A stretch of DNA of 64,000 nucleotides, from assembly GCF_028204155.1 (NCBI RefSeq), contig NZ_JAQLOI010000003.1, forward strand, positions 1,054,001 through 1,118,000, read 5' to 3'. The position numbers were made by a program, and so were the translations under genes. Positions 17,765 to 27,140 of the stretch are shown here, piece by piece; the stretch's first letter is position 1; the number at the start of each line of letters is the position of its first letter. Under the pieces are notes generated by a model. It had not been told where the DNA came from. It was given only the letters and a program-made list of their open reading frames with translations, and searched no databases. Source of the DNA: Vibrio algarum (lineage in GTDB: Bacteria > Pseudomonadota > Gammaproteobacteria > Enterobacterales > Vibrionaceae).

Positions 17765-18484
17765 ATGAATGTTCGCCTACGACAAGACGCCATCGTGCGC
17801 AGTCTTCGCCGCAACGGCACGTCGACGATCGCCAACCTGGCAGAGGAGGTTGGTACGTCTAGGCGCACCGTGTTACGAGATATTAGCGCCCTGCGTGATG
17901 AGGGCTATGTTATTCATTCGGAACCAGGGCGTGGAGGAGGTTTGCAACTTGATTCTCGCTCTATTCAAACCACGATACGCCTCTCGGTTACCGAGGTCTT
18001 TGCGCTTCTTATCAGCGTGGCATCGATGTATGCGACGGGAGGCATCCCTTTTTTGGGCTTGGCAGATGCTGGGCTTTCCAAAATAGAAAAAGCATTACCA
18101 GCAGATAAGCTACGCGACTTACGCCGTCTATTGGATTGTTTATATGTCGGGAAACTTGCACCGCAAGTTGACACAACAAGCATGGGCGAGGTGGATCCTG
18201 AGTTGCTGACTGCTTTCGAGACGGCTTTTTTGCAACGGCTCCATTTGCGCTTTGAATACCGCGATGTGAAAGGGGTTGTCACCCATCGATATGTTGAGCC
18301 CCAAGCCATGCTGATCTTGCCACCACTATGGTATTTAGTGGCCTGGGATCCGTCTCGCCAAGATTTTCGTCATTTTCGAATGGATCGGATCAGTAAGCCT
18401 GAATTTGTTGAAGGGACAACATTTTTGCGTAGACATGTGCCGTTCGAAGATTATGTATCTCCAATTCGTAACCTCGCTCGTTGA
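17765..18484 (+). CDS. HTH/WYL-domain transcriptional regulator (YafY type)
   Basis: The 239-aa protein has an N-terminal winged helix (RRNGTSTIANLAEEVGTSRR, then TVLRDISALRDEGYVIHSEP). The C-terminal WYL domain has RYVEPQAMLILPPLWYLVAW and FRHFRMDRI. Such regulators sense small ligands through the WYL domain. I chose the ATG at 17765, nine bases after GGAGG. It diverges from the hydrolase/YdeI operon and probably controls it and itself through the palindrome at 17722. Its codons look more GC-rich than neighbouring genes, suggesting recent transfer of this unit. Confidence 0.87.
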   Translation: MNVRLRQDAIVRSLRRNGTSTIANLAEEVGTSRRTVLRDISALRDEGYVIHSEPGRGGGLQLDSRSIQTTIRLSVTEVFALLISVASMYATGGIPFLGLADAGLSKIEKALPADKLRDLRRLLDCLYVGKLAPQVDTTSMGEVDPELLTAFETAFLQRLHLRFEYRDVKGVVTHRYVEPQAMLILPPLWYLVAWDPSRQDFRHFRMDRISKPEFVEGTTFLRRHVPFEDYVSPIRNLAR

Positions 18485-18575
18485 CTTGTACACACTGCAC
18501 TCCTTTATCTGTTTAGGTAGACCAAATAGAGAAATGCATTATGATTGTTTCTCTATCACTTGCTGTAGGCTTTTT

Positions 18576-19211
18576 TTAAGCTAGATAATCAGTGAATAGT
18601 GCAATAGAGAAAAAGATTAAGATTACTCCTGCACTTCTTTCGACAACGTGTATACCGCCTTTTAAGTATTTCTGTACTCGAGGTTGACCGATTGTAATAG
18701 CAACCAGTAAGTCCCAAACTAGGACAGCAAGGAACATCCATATCCCACAAGACAATTGCTGTATTAGCGTTACGTCATTTCCTAAAACGACCGTCATTAA
18801 GCTCATATAGAACAGGGCATTCTTAGGGTTGAGCAGCGCTGAGTTTAAACCCAGTATCAGTTGGCTCAGTGCGGAAGGTGCTTTGGGTTGTTCTGTATCT
18901 AGTAATAAGTCATTTTTTTTGCTTTTTAGTAGTCCTATGCCTAACCACAATAGGTAAATGGCTCCCAATACCTCCACAATTGAGAAAACCACTTGGTTAT
19001 CATGGATACTCGCCCAACCAAGTATTGCCACCCCGATATAGACAGCATTTCCTAATGCCACCCCAAGGCAAATAAAGCGACTTCCTTTCAACCTATGTCG
19101 GATCGAATGAGCGACGATTAAGAAAAAGTCCTGTCCTGGGCTTAATAATGCAACGAAATGAGCCAAGGCTAATGCTGGAAAAGCCACAGGAAAAAAGGTT
19201 GAAAAAGACAT
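18576..19211 (-). CDS. LysE/RhtB family amino-acid exporter
   Basis: This 211-aa membrane protein has six hydrophobic segments and the family N-terminal signature LLSPGQDFFLIVAHSIRHR near residue 24. It also has GLNSALLNPKNALFYMSLM around residue 120. It probably exports an amino acid or a related metabolite. The AraC-type gene directly upstream on the same strand is a likely regulator. Confidence 0.92.
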   Translation of the reverse strand: MSFSTFFPVAFPALALAHFVALLSPGQDFFLIVAHSIRHRLKGSRFICLGVALGNAVYIGVAILGWASIHDNQVVFSIVEVLGAIYLLWLGIGLLKSKKNDLLLDTEQPKAPSALSQLILGLNSALLNPKNALFYMSLMTVVLGNDVTLIQQLSCGIWMFLAVLVWDLLVAITIGQPRVQKYLKGGIHVVERSAGVILIFFSIALFTDYLA

Positions 19212-19258
19212 AAACGGTATCCATAGTAAAAATATTAACTAACTATAGATATTTCTAT

Positions 19259-20098
19259 TTAGGAATTATTGTCGAAAATTGACGTTAACTGTTGATATTG
19301 CCTTGGCGTAGAAGCCGTATAGTTAACAAAAACCCGATGAAATTGACTTTGATCCGAGAAGCCAACTTCAGTGGCGACATTAACGATGCTCATGCCACAT
19401 CTTAATAAAAATTTAGATTTTTCAATACGATGGTTATTCAAAAATGACTTTGGTGTTATACCAAAATGACTTTTGAAATTGCGAATTAATGTCTCTTTGG
19501 GGCGACCTAACTCTAGAGAAATAGCATCAAGTGATGGAGTACATGTTATGTCTTGTAATAGGCGGTTTTTCACTTTGTAGGCTAGTTTATTATCATTATT
19601 TCGATTGTACTTCGGTGAGCAGAATCGACTTAATATATTGAATAAACCATTATCTAGTTCTGAAGAAACCTTTTGAGGTTCTTGGTTTAGCAGTAAGGAG
19701 ATTAAGGCAGGTAAATTAATGGTACTTTCTATTTGAGAAAGCCGGTTTTGGTCGCAACTAAACTGATTAACTTCATACCCATATAACTTTGATAACACTT
19801 TACAACACCATTCCTTATCGATGTAAAGCATATGATAACTGCGAGGTCTGTCACCAATCGGATTACACGCGTGCACCATATTAGGTTCAATGAGAATGAT
19901 ATCTCCTCTATTGAGGACAATCTCTCCTTGTGGCATCGACAGGCGTGTCGATCCCGATTCAATAATGCCAATAGACAGTTCAGAATGGCTATGTGCTTTG
20001 TAGCTGTGCGTGCTGTCACCTGTAGTACGTATTGTCAGGTGTGGGATAGTCTGATGAGCCCAAAAACGCTGATTAATGTCACGTACAGTCTTTGCCAC
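19259..20098 (-). CDS. AraC-family transcriptional regulator
   Basis: The 279-aa protein joins an N-terminal cupin-like ligand domain to a C-terminal pair of helix-turn-helix motifs. The ligand domain has KAHSHSELSIGIIESGSTRL and LNRGDIILIEPNMVHACNP. The HTH region has LDAISLELGRPKETLIRNFK and NVATEVGFSDQSQFHRVFV. It is 47 bp upstream of the LysE-type exporter on the same strand, a common pairing in which the regulator controls the exporter. Confidence 0.92.
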   Translation of the reverse strand: MAKTVRDINQRFWAHQTIPHLTIRTTGDSTHSYKAHSHSELSIGIIESGSTRLSMPQGEIVLNRGDIILIEPNMVHACNPIGDRPRSYHMLYIDKEWCCKVLSKLYGYEVNQFSCDQNRLSQIESTINLPALISLLLNQEPQKVSSELDNGLFNILSRFCSPKYNRNNDNKLAYKVKNRLLQDITCTPSLDAISLELGRPKETLIRNFKSHFGITPKSFLNNHRIEKSKFLLRCGMSIVNVATEVGFSDQSQFHRVFVNYTASTPRQYQQLTSIFDNNS

Positions 20099-20448
20099 AG
20101 TTCTTAACTCCGATTTAACTATTCAACTATCGTATTTCACAGAAAAGTTTTGCGCAATGCTTGATGCTGTCGTAGATGTAGATTACACATATTCACACCA
20201 TGACATCTAATCATCATTAACTGCGAAACAATAGAAAGGGCTATTCAGCCTTTTTTTGAAAAGAATTAACCAGAGCACACGTCTTAGGTAATCATGTAAA
20301 GTTTTAGTAAGATGACACGACTAAGCGATGATCTTGAATGGCTAGTAACACGTCAATACATTTAAATCGTTCAGGGGTCACTAGGTGTATATGCGCTATC
20401 AATAGTTGTTAGCTGATTGATTATTTGAGAGTATAAGCTTAATAAGTA
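20099..20448. other. 350-bp intergenic region with an orphan terminator-like hairpin
   Basis: There is no gene. A GGGCT-ATTC-AGCC hairpin followed by seven Ts lies at about 20237-20257 on the plus strand, with no plus-strand gene upstream. It may end an unannotated short transcript or be incidental. The rest is AT-rich promoter sequence for the AraC gene and the downstream GGDEF gene. Confidence 0.45.
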
Positions 20449-21520
20449 ATGAGCACCTATATTATGAACCCACTTAAGTTGTTTATAACTCCCCAATTTT
20501 TTTCGCCTAATGATCTACACGCTTATCGAAAAGCTCAACTACTAAATTTTTTATTGCTATTTGGTTTAGTGATGTTGTTTCGGTCAACAATCCGAAACTA
20601 TATTTACATGGGGGATAACTTTGAGCTTGTGATAGGAATAGTGTGGTGCGTCGTTATCGCACTGGCTTACTATCAATTTAAAGTAAAGTATCGTCTTGGT
20701 TTTCCTTCATGGGTGGCTTCGCTGTCACTCGCATGGGTTATTGGCGATCTTGCCTATCGTAACCCAGTTCTCGCAGCACCATTATTATTACTCGTTCCAC
20801 TCATTTCATTTTCACTGATCGGAATTGTTTGGGGCTCTGTACTGTCGGTATCGTTTTCTATTTTTATCATCGGAAACCTTGCGTTAAATACGCCAGAAGT
20901 AGGGGCGGGTACTCCAAATGCCTTTATTTATAACCACGTTATGGCTCTCTTACTTGGTGGTGGTGCCGCTTGTTACTTAGAAGTCGGCAAGGAAAAAGTG
21001 ATAGACAAGTTGCGTGACAGCGCGACAAAAGATGAGTTAACCAGATGCTGGAATAGATATATATTTTTGCAAAGTTTAGACAGTGAGATTTTAAGATTTC
21101 AACGCGTTAAAACGAGTTTTACATTGGCGATTTTTGATCTAGACCATTTTAAGAAGGTTAACGACAAGTACGGACACACGGCAGGAGATGTAGTACTCAA
21201 AGAATTTGCAGCCTTAATTAATGACAGTATCCGCAAAACTGATACGCTAGCTAGATGGGGGAGAAGAATTCGTATTGTTACTACCTAGTACAAACGTAAA
21301 TGAAGCCACAAATATATGTGAAGGTATAAGACACAAAGTTAGAAATAACCAATTTTCGTTTGGTGACTTGGTAACGACAAGTGTCGGCCTAACAGCCTAT
21401 GAAAGTAATATTTCTACTAAAGACTTAATTCGCCGTGCAGATTCCGCCTTGTATGAAGCGAAACGTCAAGGTAGGGACTGTACTCGAGCATGGCAAACGA
21501 CGACAGAAATTGAATACTAG
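20449..21520 (+). pseudogene. Membrane diguanylate cyclase (GGDEF), broken by one frameshift
   Basis: The N-terminal 180 residues are mostly hydrophobic with about five or six membrane segments (for example FELVIGIVWCVVIALAYY). A GGDEF domain follows, with DLDHFKKVNDKYGHTAGDVV and a product-inhibition RxxD site (RKTD). Frame one runs out just after LARWG. The missing GEEFVLLLPS sits in the next frame and continues to 21520 (IRRADSALYEAKRQGRD). The break is in a run of five Gs at 21257-21261. Two more Gs would restore RWGGEEF and a protein of about 357 aa. It is probably an active c-di-GMP synthase in the organism. Confidence 0.85.
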
Positions 21521-21534
21521 TTTAGCGTTTTACT

Positions 21535-21813
21535 CTATTTTTCAATGACCTCGTAGTGTCTCTCAACATTTACGGTTACTTTTCCCCAATACGATGCTTT
21601 CACTCTCGCTTGATGGGCGTCAAAAGCGGCTCGATCTACGAACTCTTCATAAACATCGAACCTATTAGGAATCTTTTCGTTCTTAGTGACTTGAAAAGTA
21701 ATACAGCCATATTCTTTAAGTGTGAGATCCGTATGAACTCGAAGCTCTCGTTCAACAAGTTTAATTTTATCGCTTGGCACAAGGATAAACCCTTTTAGTG
21801 TGACATTCGCCAT
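21535..21813 (-). CDS. Antibiotic biosynthesis monooxygenase (ABM) domain protein
   Basis: This 92-aa single-domain protein of the dimeric alpha+beta-barrel type starts with VTLKGFILVPSDK. It then has the family-typical sequence EYGCITFQVTKNEKIPNRFD and VYEEFVDRAAFDAHQ. Members are small cytoplasmic oxygenases or quinol-like monooxygenases, and the substrate is unknown. It converges on the GGDEF gene. Confidence 0.85.
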   Translation of the reverse strand: MANVTLKGFILVPSDKIKLVERELRVHTDLTLKEYGCITFQVTKNEKIPNRFDVYEEFVDRAAFDAHQARVKASYWGKVTVNVERHYEVIEK

Positions 21814-21866
21814 ATTACATTCCGATTAATCCGTTTTTTCTACATAGAAGCCACGATATACATATT

Positions 21867-22664
21867 TCAGAAGTTGGTAAAGTTAGTGTTAGATATGCAA
21901 CTCATGGAATAAGGCTTTCCGGTAAAGTAACCTTGGATTAAAGAAAAAGGGAGGTGTTTAATACGTTCATATTCTTCTTTAGTCTCAATGCCTTCAATAA
22001 CTGTGCAGATGCCATTTTGGTTGAAATTTTCTAGTAATTCAGGAAGGTATGTTGCGTTGGTTGTACCGAAAAATTCTTGGATCAGACTGCGGTCAATTTT
22101 CACAATATCGGGTTTCAGTAGAGAGACTCGTTCATCGTTAGAAAATTGTTGCCCGTAATCATCAATAGCAAGTTGGTGACCTAACTGTCGGAATTCTTCT
22201 ACACCAGCGATAAATTTTTGTACATTGCTTTCTTTAAATTCGGTAATTTCCCAAATTATTTGTTCTGATGATAACCCTTCTTCGCAAATCCGATTGTGGA
22301 TTTGCGAAGTGGCATTTTTAATCGTTTGAGTACAAGCAAACATGTTTGGATGAATATTAATAAACACTTTGCCATTTAAACTAAGCTTGGCAAAATTTCG
22401 AATGTGTAACCAAGCACATACAATACCTACTTTTACAAGCTCATCTTCGTCTAAAAAATAAGCAAAAAAATCTAATGGGCTGATAGTTCGGCCATTACAT
22501 AGGTAGACTCTGATAAGACATTCATAGCCATAAATTGTCTCTATATTTTGAGTGTATATTGGTTGAAAAAAAGACTTGAGAGTATATTGTCCGTAGCTGG
22601 CGACCCATTCATTTTCTTGTGCGACGAAGTACCACTGAAGCTCATCTAGCTTAATGTCTGACAT
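21867..22664 (-). CDS. EAL-domain cyclic-di-GMP phosphodiesterase
   Basis: This 265-aa stand-alone EAL domain lacks a membrane segment and hydrolyses cyclic di-GMP. The EAL triplet reads ECL in YGYECLIRV. Metal and substrate ligands otherwise appear conserved: INIHPNMF, IIWEITE, AIDDYG, VKIDRSLI, VIEGIET and IQGYFTGKP. Activity is therefore plausible despite the altered second and third positions of the name motif. It is a single-gene unit between the ABM protein and a chemoreceptor. Confidence 0.88.
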   Translation of the reverse strand: MSDIKLDELQWYFVAQENEWVASYGQYTLKSFFQPIYTQNIETIYGYECLIRVYLCNGRTISPLDFFAYFLDEDELVKVGIVCAWLHIRNFAKLSLNGKVFINIHPNMFACTQTIKNATSQIHNRICEEGLSSEQIIWEITEFKESNVQKFIAGVEEFRQLGHQLAIDDYGQQFSNDERVSLLKPDIVKIDRSLIQEFFGTTNATYLPELLENFNQNGICTVIEGIETKEEYERIKHLPFSLIQGYFTGKPYSMSCISNTNFTNF

Positions 22665-22944
22665 TTGAATTATATTTTGTTTTAATTTTTTCTATAAAAT
22701 AGAGTATTAACTCTACAAGTCAATGATTTGGCGAGCCGATTATTGATGGGCTTACCATTTATGTTGATTATGTGATCTGGATGGGGTCAATTTTGCAAGC
22801 CGCATAAGGTCCCTTGCATCGGACGCATAGATATAACGTTTGTTTAGATAAAGAACGGGCTATTTATACGTGCTACATCGAACTTATTTTATTTGATCAG
22901 TTGAATTGAGCCAAGCGCAACACCTAACTCAATTTTTAATGTGG

Positions 22945-24612
22945 TTAAACTTCGAATTGGCTAACTAATTCGCTCAAATTTTTAGCTTTAGAGTTTAGAT
23001 GACCACTTGCTTGCCTATTAGTATTGGCAACATTGGCTGTTTCATTGCTCGTTTCGGATATCACAACCACTCTCTCTGAAATTTCGACACCTACTTGGCT
23101 CTGTTCTTCTGTCGCGGTGGCTATAAGAGCATTCATATCCATTATTGTTGCAATGGCAGATAAAATTTCTTGTAAAGCCGTACCAGCTTGAGTGGCTTGC
23201 TCGACGGTAAGATCACTTTGGCTATTACTATTATTCATAGCAGAAACGGCTTCATTAGTAGACACTTTTAGTTGGCTAATCACCTCGCTAATCTCTCGTG
23301 TACTCTGCTGTGTTCTACTTGCTAACTGTCTGACTTCGTCGGCAACAACAGCAAACCCTCTGCCTTGTTCTCCTGCTCGTGCTGCCTCAATAGCTGCGTT
23401 AAGCGCTAACAAATTAGTCTGTTCAGCTATTTCTTCAATCACATTAAGTGAACTAGAAATATTCTCTACATTGCTTTCTAGTTTGCCCATAGAAATAGCG
23501 GCATCGGTAATGATTTTCGCTAACGATTCGACAGAAACAACGGCGGTATCCACTGTCGATACGGCTTCTTGGGCTTTATCTTCTGCAATATGGGCAGCCT
23601 CTGCCGCACTTACTGCGTTAGTGGTGATTTCTTGAGCTGTCGTTGTCATCTCAGTCATTGCTGTGGCGACCTGTTCAGTTTCTTCACGTTGTTGATTTGA
23701 AAGCGAATCCACCCTGTCTGCACGCCCCCTCATGTTTGTGGTTTCTTCTTCTATTTCTCCACTCACTTCCGTTACATTTTTAATAATAGATTGAAGGTTA
23801 GCGATAAATACGTTGAAATTGGAACTTAATTTAGCAAACTCAGGGACTTTAAATTGGTCCATACGTGCTGTTAAATCGCCTTTCCCTTCAGCAAAATCGG
23901 CAATTGAAGAGCCAAACTGGTAGAGAGGTGCGAGGATACTTCGAGACACAAAAAAGGCTAACACCGTAGACACTATTATTATCACGGCTCCAAATGTCGC
24001 TATTGTTGTGAAGCTATCAGACGTTTGTGCGTTGGTTATTGCACTCATGTTGGCCACAGTGGCGTTTACATCGTCTAGGTAGAATCCGGTACCAATAACC
24101 AAATCCCATTGTGGTTCATATATTGAAAAACTGAGCTTTTCTAAAGGTTCGTTTTGACCTAATTTGGGGAAGTAATAAGAAGTGAACGTGTTACCTTTTT
24201 TCGCGTTTTTGATAATGTCTTGAATGAATAAATTGCCTTTAGAGTCTTTGGCGTCCCAAAAAGAGTCTCCTATTCCTTTCGTGCTACTACCACTAAATAC
24301 CCTGATGCCTTTACTTGAATAACCGAAAAAATAACCGGCCTCTGCGTATTTAATTTTGGAAAGTTCGTCGACAACCTTTTCGATTGAAGCATTGCTTTCT
24401 TTTAGAGGCAACAAGACGGTGTCAACAATTTCGACATAAGCTTTTAACCCATTTTTTTGCATTTCAAGCATTTCAGACCGAACCATTTTGGTCTGAGAAG
24501 TGCCAAGTTCTGACATTTTTAGATAAGTCTCTATCATCATTCCTGCAGCGAGAATTAATAGGGGGACGATAGATAATAGATATAATCGAGATTTTATGGA
24601 TAAAACAGGCAT
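22945..24612 (-). CDS. Methyl-accepting chemotaxis protein with single Cache sensor
   Basis: This 555-aa chemoreceptor has a membrane segment at residues about 10-27 and a short periplasmic single-Cache domain (YAEAGYFFGYSSKGIRVFSG and PQWDLVIGTGFYLDDV). A second segment near 200-222 and HAMP follow. The signalling tip is NLLALNAAIEAARAGE with GFAVVADEVRQLA. Single Cache domains of this sort often bind small carboxylates, but the ligand is unknown. The C-terminus (LVSQFEV) has no CheR pentapeptide. Confidence 0.94.
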   Translation of the reverse strand: MPVLSIKSRLYLLSIVPLLILAAGMMIETYLKMSELGTSQTKMVRSEMLEMQKNGLKAYVEIVDTVLLPLKESNASIEKVVDELSKIKYAEAGYFFGYSSKGIRVFSGSSTKGIGDSFWDAKDSKGNLFIQDIIKNAKKGNTFTSYYFPKLGQNEPLEKLSFSIYEPQWDLVIGTGFYLDDVNATVANMSAITNAQTSDSFTTIATFGAVIIIVSTVLAFFVSRSILAPLYQFGSSIADFAEGKGDLTARMDQFKVPEFAKLSSNFNVFIANLQSIIKNVTEVSGEIEEETTNMRGRADRVDSLSNQQREETEQVATAMTEMTTTAQEITTNAVSAAEAAHIAEDKAQEAVSTVDTAVVSVESLAKIITDAAISMGKLESNVENISSSLNVIEEIAEQTNLLALNAAIEAARAGEQGRGFAVVADEVRQLASRTQQSTREISEVISQLKVSTNEAVSAMNNSNSQSDLTVEQATQAGTALQEILSAIATIMDMNALIATATEEQSQVGVEISERVVVISETSNETANVANTNRQASGHLNSKAKNLSELVSQFEV

Positions 24613-25156
24613 TGTTAGCTCCTCAAATTTAAAAGAGCCAATCAGACGTTACGTTGGTTTTATTTTTATTAAAGTTATCTAATTCACACAGCTTGGATTC
24701 TAGTCGTCCATATTTTAGATATGCACCATTAACCTGACACAGAACCAACCGCATCTAAGTAGGCTGTTCTGTCGCTAACCGATTATTGGTTTAGAACACT
24801 TTAATACTATTATGGACCTAATTTAACAAAATTAACAATAGTGAATTACTGGACAAACTTAAAAGAAACATGAAAATAGTTTGTTAAAAATAAATCAGTA
24901 ATAGGGGCGTATTTAATTTTTTTAATATCAGTTGGATAGCGTGATACCTATGGATTGTTACTGCCCTTTAAATAGATGATCCAGAGCAGCAAAATAACAC
25001 AATATGGGATGGATAATAAGATCACATTGTTGATAAAATATGCATTTGTGAGATGGATATCACTACCCACCCACTAGTAAGAAAAATTGAAAGAGCGGTT
25101 ATATTGTGCCGCTGGTTAGTCTTCAATTTGATAATGAAATACTAACCTGTGGCGGA
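24613..25156. other. 544-bp gene-free region
   Basis: This is AT-rich sequence between two leftward genes. It should hold the promoter of the chemoreceptor and the end of the GGDEF transcript. I see no clear terminator, operator or open frame in it. Confidence 0.5.
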
Positions 25157-26815
25157 TTATAAATGGCATTTATCCACAATGACTTTATTACGTCCACTGT
25201 TTTTGGCAGTGTAAAGCGCAGCGTCCGCCCTTTGGAACCAATTTTCGAATGTATCTGTCAGCTGGCAAGATGATATCCCAGAGCTTATAGTGAGACTTTC
25301 TACTGGACTAAAATCACTTTGCGAAATTGTGGTACGTAACGTATCAATATAGCAAAACGCTTTTTGAGAGTCGGCTTCAGGAATAAGTATCACAAACTCT
25401 TCTCCTCCCCAGCGACAACTGACATTCTCTATACGGGATTGAGTTATTAAGATACCTGCTAGTTTACGTAATATGTCATCTCCAACTGCGTGGCCGTGCG
25501 TATCGTTTATCTGTTTGAAATGGTCAATATCGACCACGGCAAGTGACGCCTCACTGCGATATCGCTTCACTCTTGCTATTTCTTTTGTCACAAAGATTTG
25601 AAACGCTCGTCTATTGTAGAGATTTGTTAACGCATCTTTCGATGCGAGTTCCTCAAGTTTTACGTTCTGTGTTTCCAGTTGGTTATTTTTGGCTTCCACT
25701 TCTTTGGTCCGACTTCTTACCATTTCTTCCAAGTACTGAGCATACATATTTGTTTTGATCAGGGTTTGAGAAAAAGCAATAGAGAGTTTCTCGATTTCAT
25801 CTCCTGAACGGATAACAGTAATCGGAGAACCGGGCATGTTAATTGAATGACTAACCTCGCGAGTCAATTGCACAATTGGTTTAGTCATTCTTTGAGATAG
25901 CTGGTAAATAAACCATAGGCATATGGTCATTAAGAAGATTGAGGTTATTAAAAGGCTAATTAAAATCTCATTAACATCCTTAATAATGTCAGACTTTAAA
26001 GTTGTTATATAAAGCGTCCAACCAGGGACATTTTCGACTTTGGCGAACGTTACCACTTTTTCTTCATCAATATTGATATCTTGATACTCACCATAACCAA
26101 ATTCTTGAACCTTGACTTTATTAAGTACTTTGTCAAAACCTGGGAATCCAAAAGACTCTGCTTCAGAGAGATTAAAGCTCATTATAAAATCATCATTGGG
26201 GTGAGAAATTATGTTTCCATTAGCATCACTTAGCCATGCGTAACTGTCTCGAGCTAGTTTAATAGAAGAAAGTCTATCGCTCAGTTTAGATAGGGATACT
26301 GCAGTAGCAAGCGTCCCCTGCCAATTATTATCGTCATCGAGGATTGGTACGGCGACCATTGTAACTAGCTCTCCTTCAAACTGACTTTTCAAAGGAGAGG
26401 TAATATTGAATTCTTTGCCACGCCATTGCTCTGCGGTTAAAAAGGCGCTATGGCTTATCTTTCCGGTAAAGCCTTTAGAGTCTATTAGATTTAAGGCGTT
26501 ATCCACATAGACGGCATTCAAGAAACTATCGTCTCCAACTGACATCAATCGATTTAGCGCTGATTTTATATGCTCGGTGTCACCTTGCTTTATCTGAATG
26601 TCGCCGCTGACGACCTTGAGCATGGAGATATACTGAGAAAATTCTCGACTTAATAAGTTGGCGTGCATACTCGCTAGCTCAGAACTACTTTTTAGTGCCA
26701 ACTCCAATACGTTGTCTTTCTCTTTAGTATACAAAGCTACCATCAGCAACGTTGTGAACATGATGGTAACAAGAGAGTAACTGAAAATAATTTTCGTTTT
26801 GATACTATGCTGCAT
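25157..26815 (-). CDS. Membrane diguanylate cyclase with dCache sensor
   Basis: The 552-aa product begins MQHSIKTKIIFSYSLVTIMF at an ATG with AAGGTG five bases upstream. A 31-residue upstream extension is unlikely. An N-terminal membrane segment, a periplasmic dCache domain (about residues 35-280) and a second segment precede HAMP. A coiled-coil then leads into GGDEF (DALTNLYNRRAFQ, DIDHFKQINDTHGHAVGDDI and CRWGGEEFVILIPEA). The active-site motif is intact. The RxxD inhibitory site is absent (RIEN at its position), so it may escape product inhibition. Confidence 0.94.
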   Translation of the reverse strand: MQHSIKTKIIFSYSLVTIMFTTLLMVALYTKEKDNVLELALKSSSELASMHANLLSREFSQYISMLKVVSGDIQIKQGDTEHIKSALNRLMSVGDDSFLNAVYVDNALNLIDSKGFTGKISHSAFLTAEQWRGKEFNITSPLKSQFEGELVTMVAVPILDDDNNWQGTLATAVSLSKLSDRLSSIKLARDSYAWLSDANGNIISHPNDDFIMSFNLSEAESFGFPGFDKVLNKVKVQEFGYGEYQDINIDEEKVVTFAKVENVPGWTLYITTLKSDIIKDVNEILISLLITSIFLMTICLWFIYQLSQRMTKPIVQLTREVSHSINMPGSPITVIRSGDEIEKLSIAFSQTLIKTNMYAQYLEEMVRSRTKEVEAKNNQLETQNVKLEELASKDALTNLYNRRAFQIFVTKEIARVKRYRSEASLAVVDIDHFKQINDTHGHAVGDDILRKLAGILITQSRIENVSCRWGGEEFVILIPEADSQKAFCYIDTLRTTISQSDFSPVESLTISSGISSCQLTDTFENWFQRADAALYTAKNSGRNKVIVDKCHL

Positions 26816-26922
26816 ATCGCACCTTGGTGAATGGTACTGTTCAAGTGATACAAATTGATTTCTATCACTGTATCTAGAGAAATAGTCATTTGCTACGACA
26901 CTAGACATAAAGGTAATTGATT

Positions 26923-26959
26923 ACGCCAATATTATCGAGTCTATCAATAATATTGGCGT
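26923..26959. repeat. Perfect 13-bp inverted repeat
   Basis: ACGCCAATATTAT at 26923-26935 and ATAATATTGGCGT at 26947-26959 are exact reverse complements separated by 11 bp. It lies about 108 bp upstream of the GGDEF start and has no T run. It may be an operator or a weak transcript end. Confidence 0.6.
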
Positions 26960-27088
26960 AACTCATAGCTTAAAATTTCCATAGTCTATAGAAGGTTGAA
27001 GTCGCGAGATGAAAATTCTGTGATGATGTGGTCGTTAGAGTCTGACTTCAACGAGTGCACGTAAACTTAAAGAAGAGTGTATTTTGTC

Positions 27089-27121
27089 AAAACACGCCAA
27101 ACCACACTCAATGTGATTTGG
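27089..27121 (-). terminator. Hairpin downstream of the GH3 glucosidase gene
   Basis: On the minus strand GCCAAATCACA pairs with TGTGGTTTGGC (one mismatch) around a five-base loop, followed by GTGTTTTG. It lies about 20 bp after the glucosidase stop, so it probably ends that transcript. Confidence 0.6.
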
Positions 27122-27140
27122 CATGCTGTAGAGGCAGAAT

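Noticed and set aside
20341..20420. attC/VCR-like integron site near GTTAG-type sequences
   Set aside because: Core sites in the right order and spacing could not be found, and no cassette arrangement is present.
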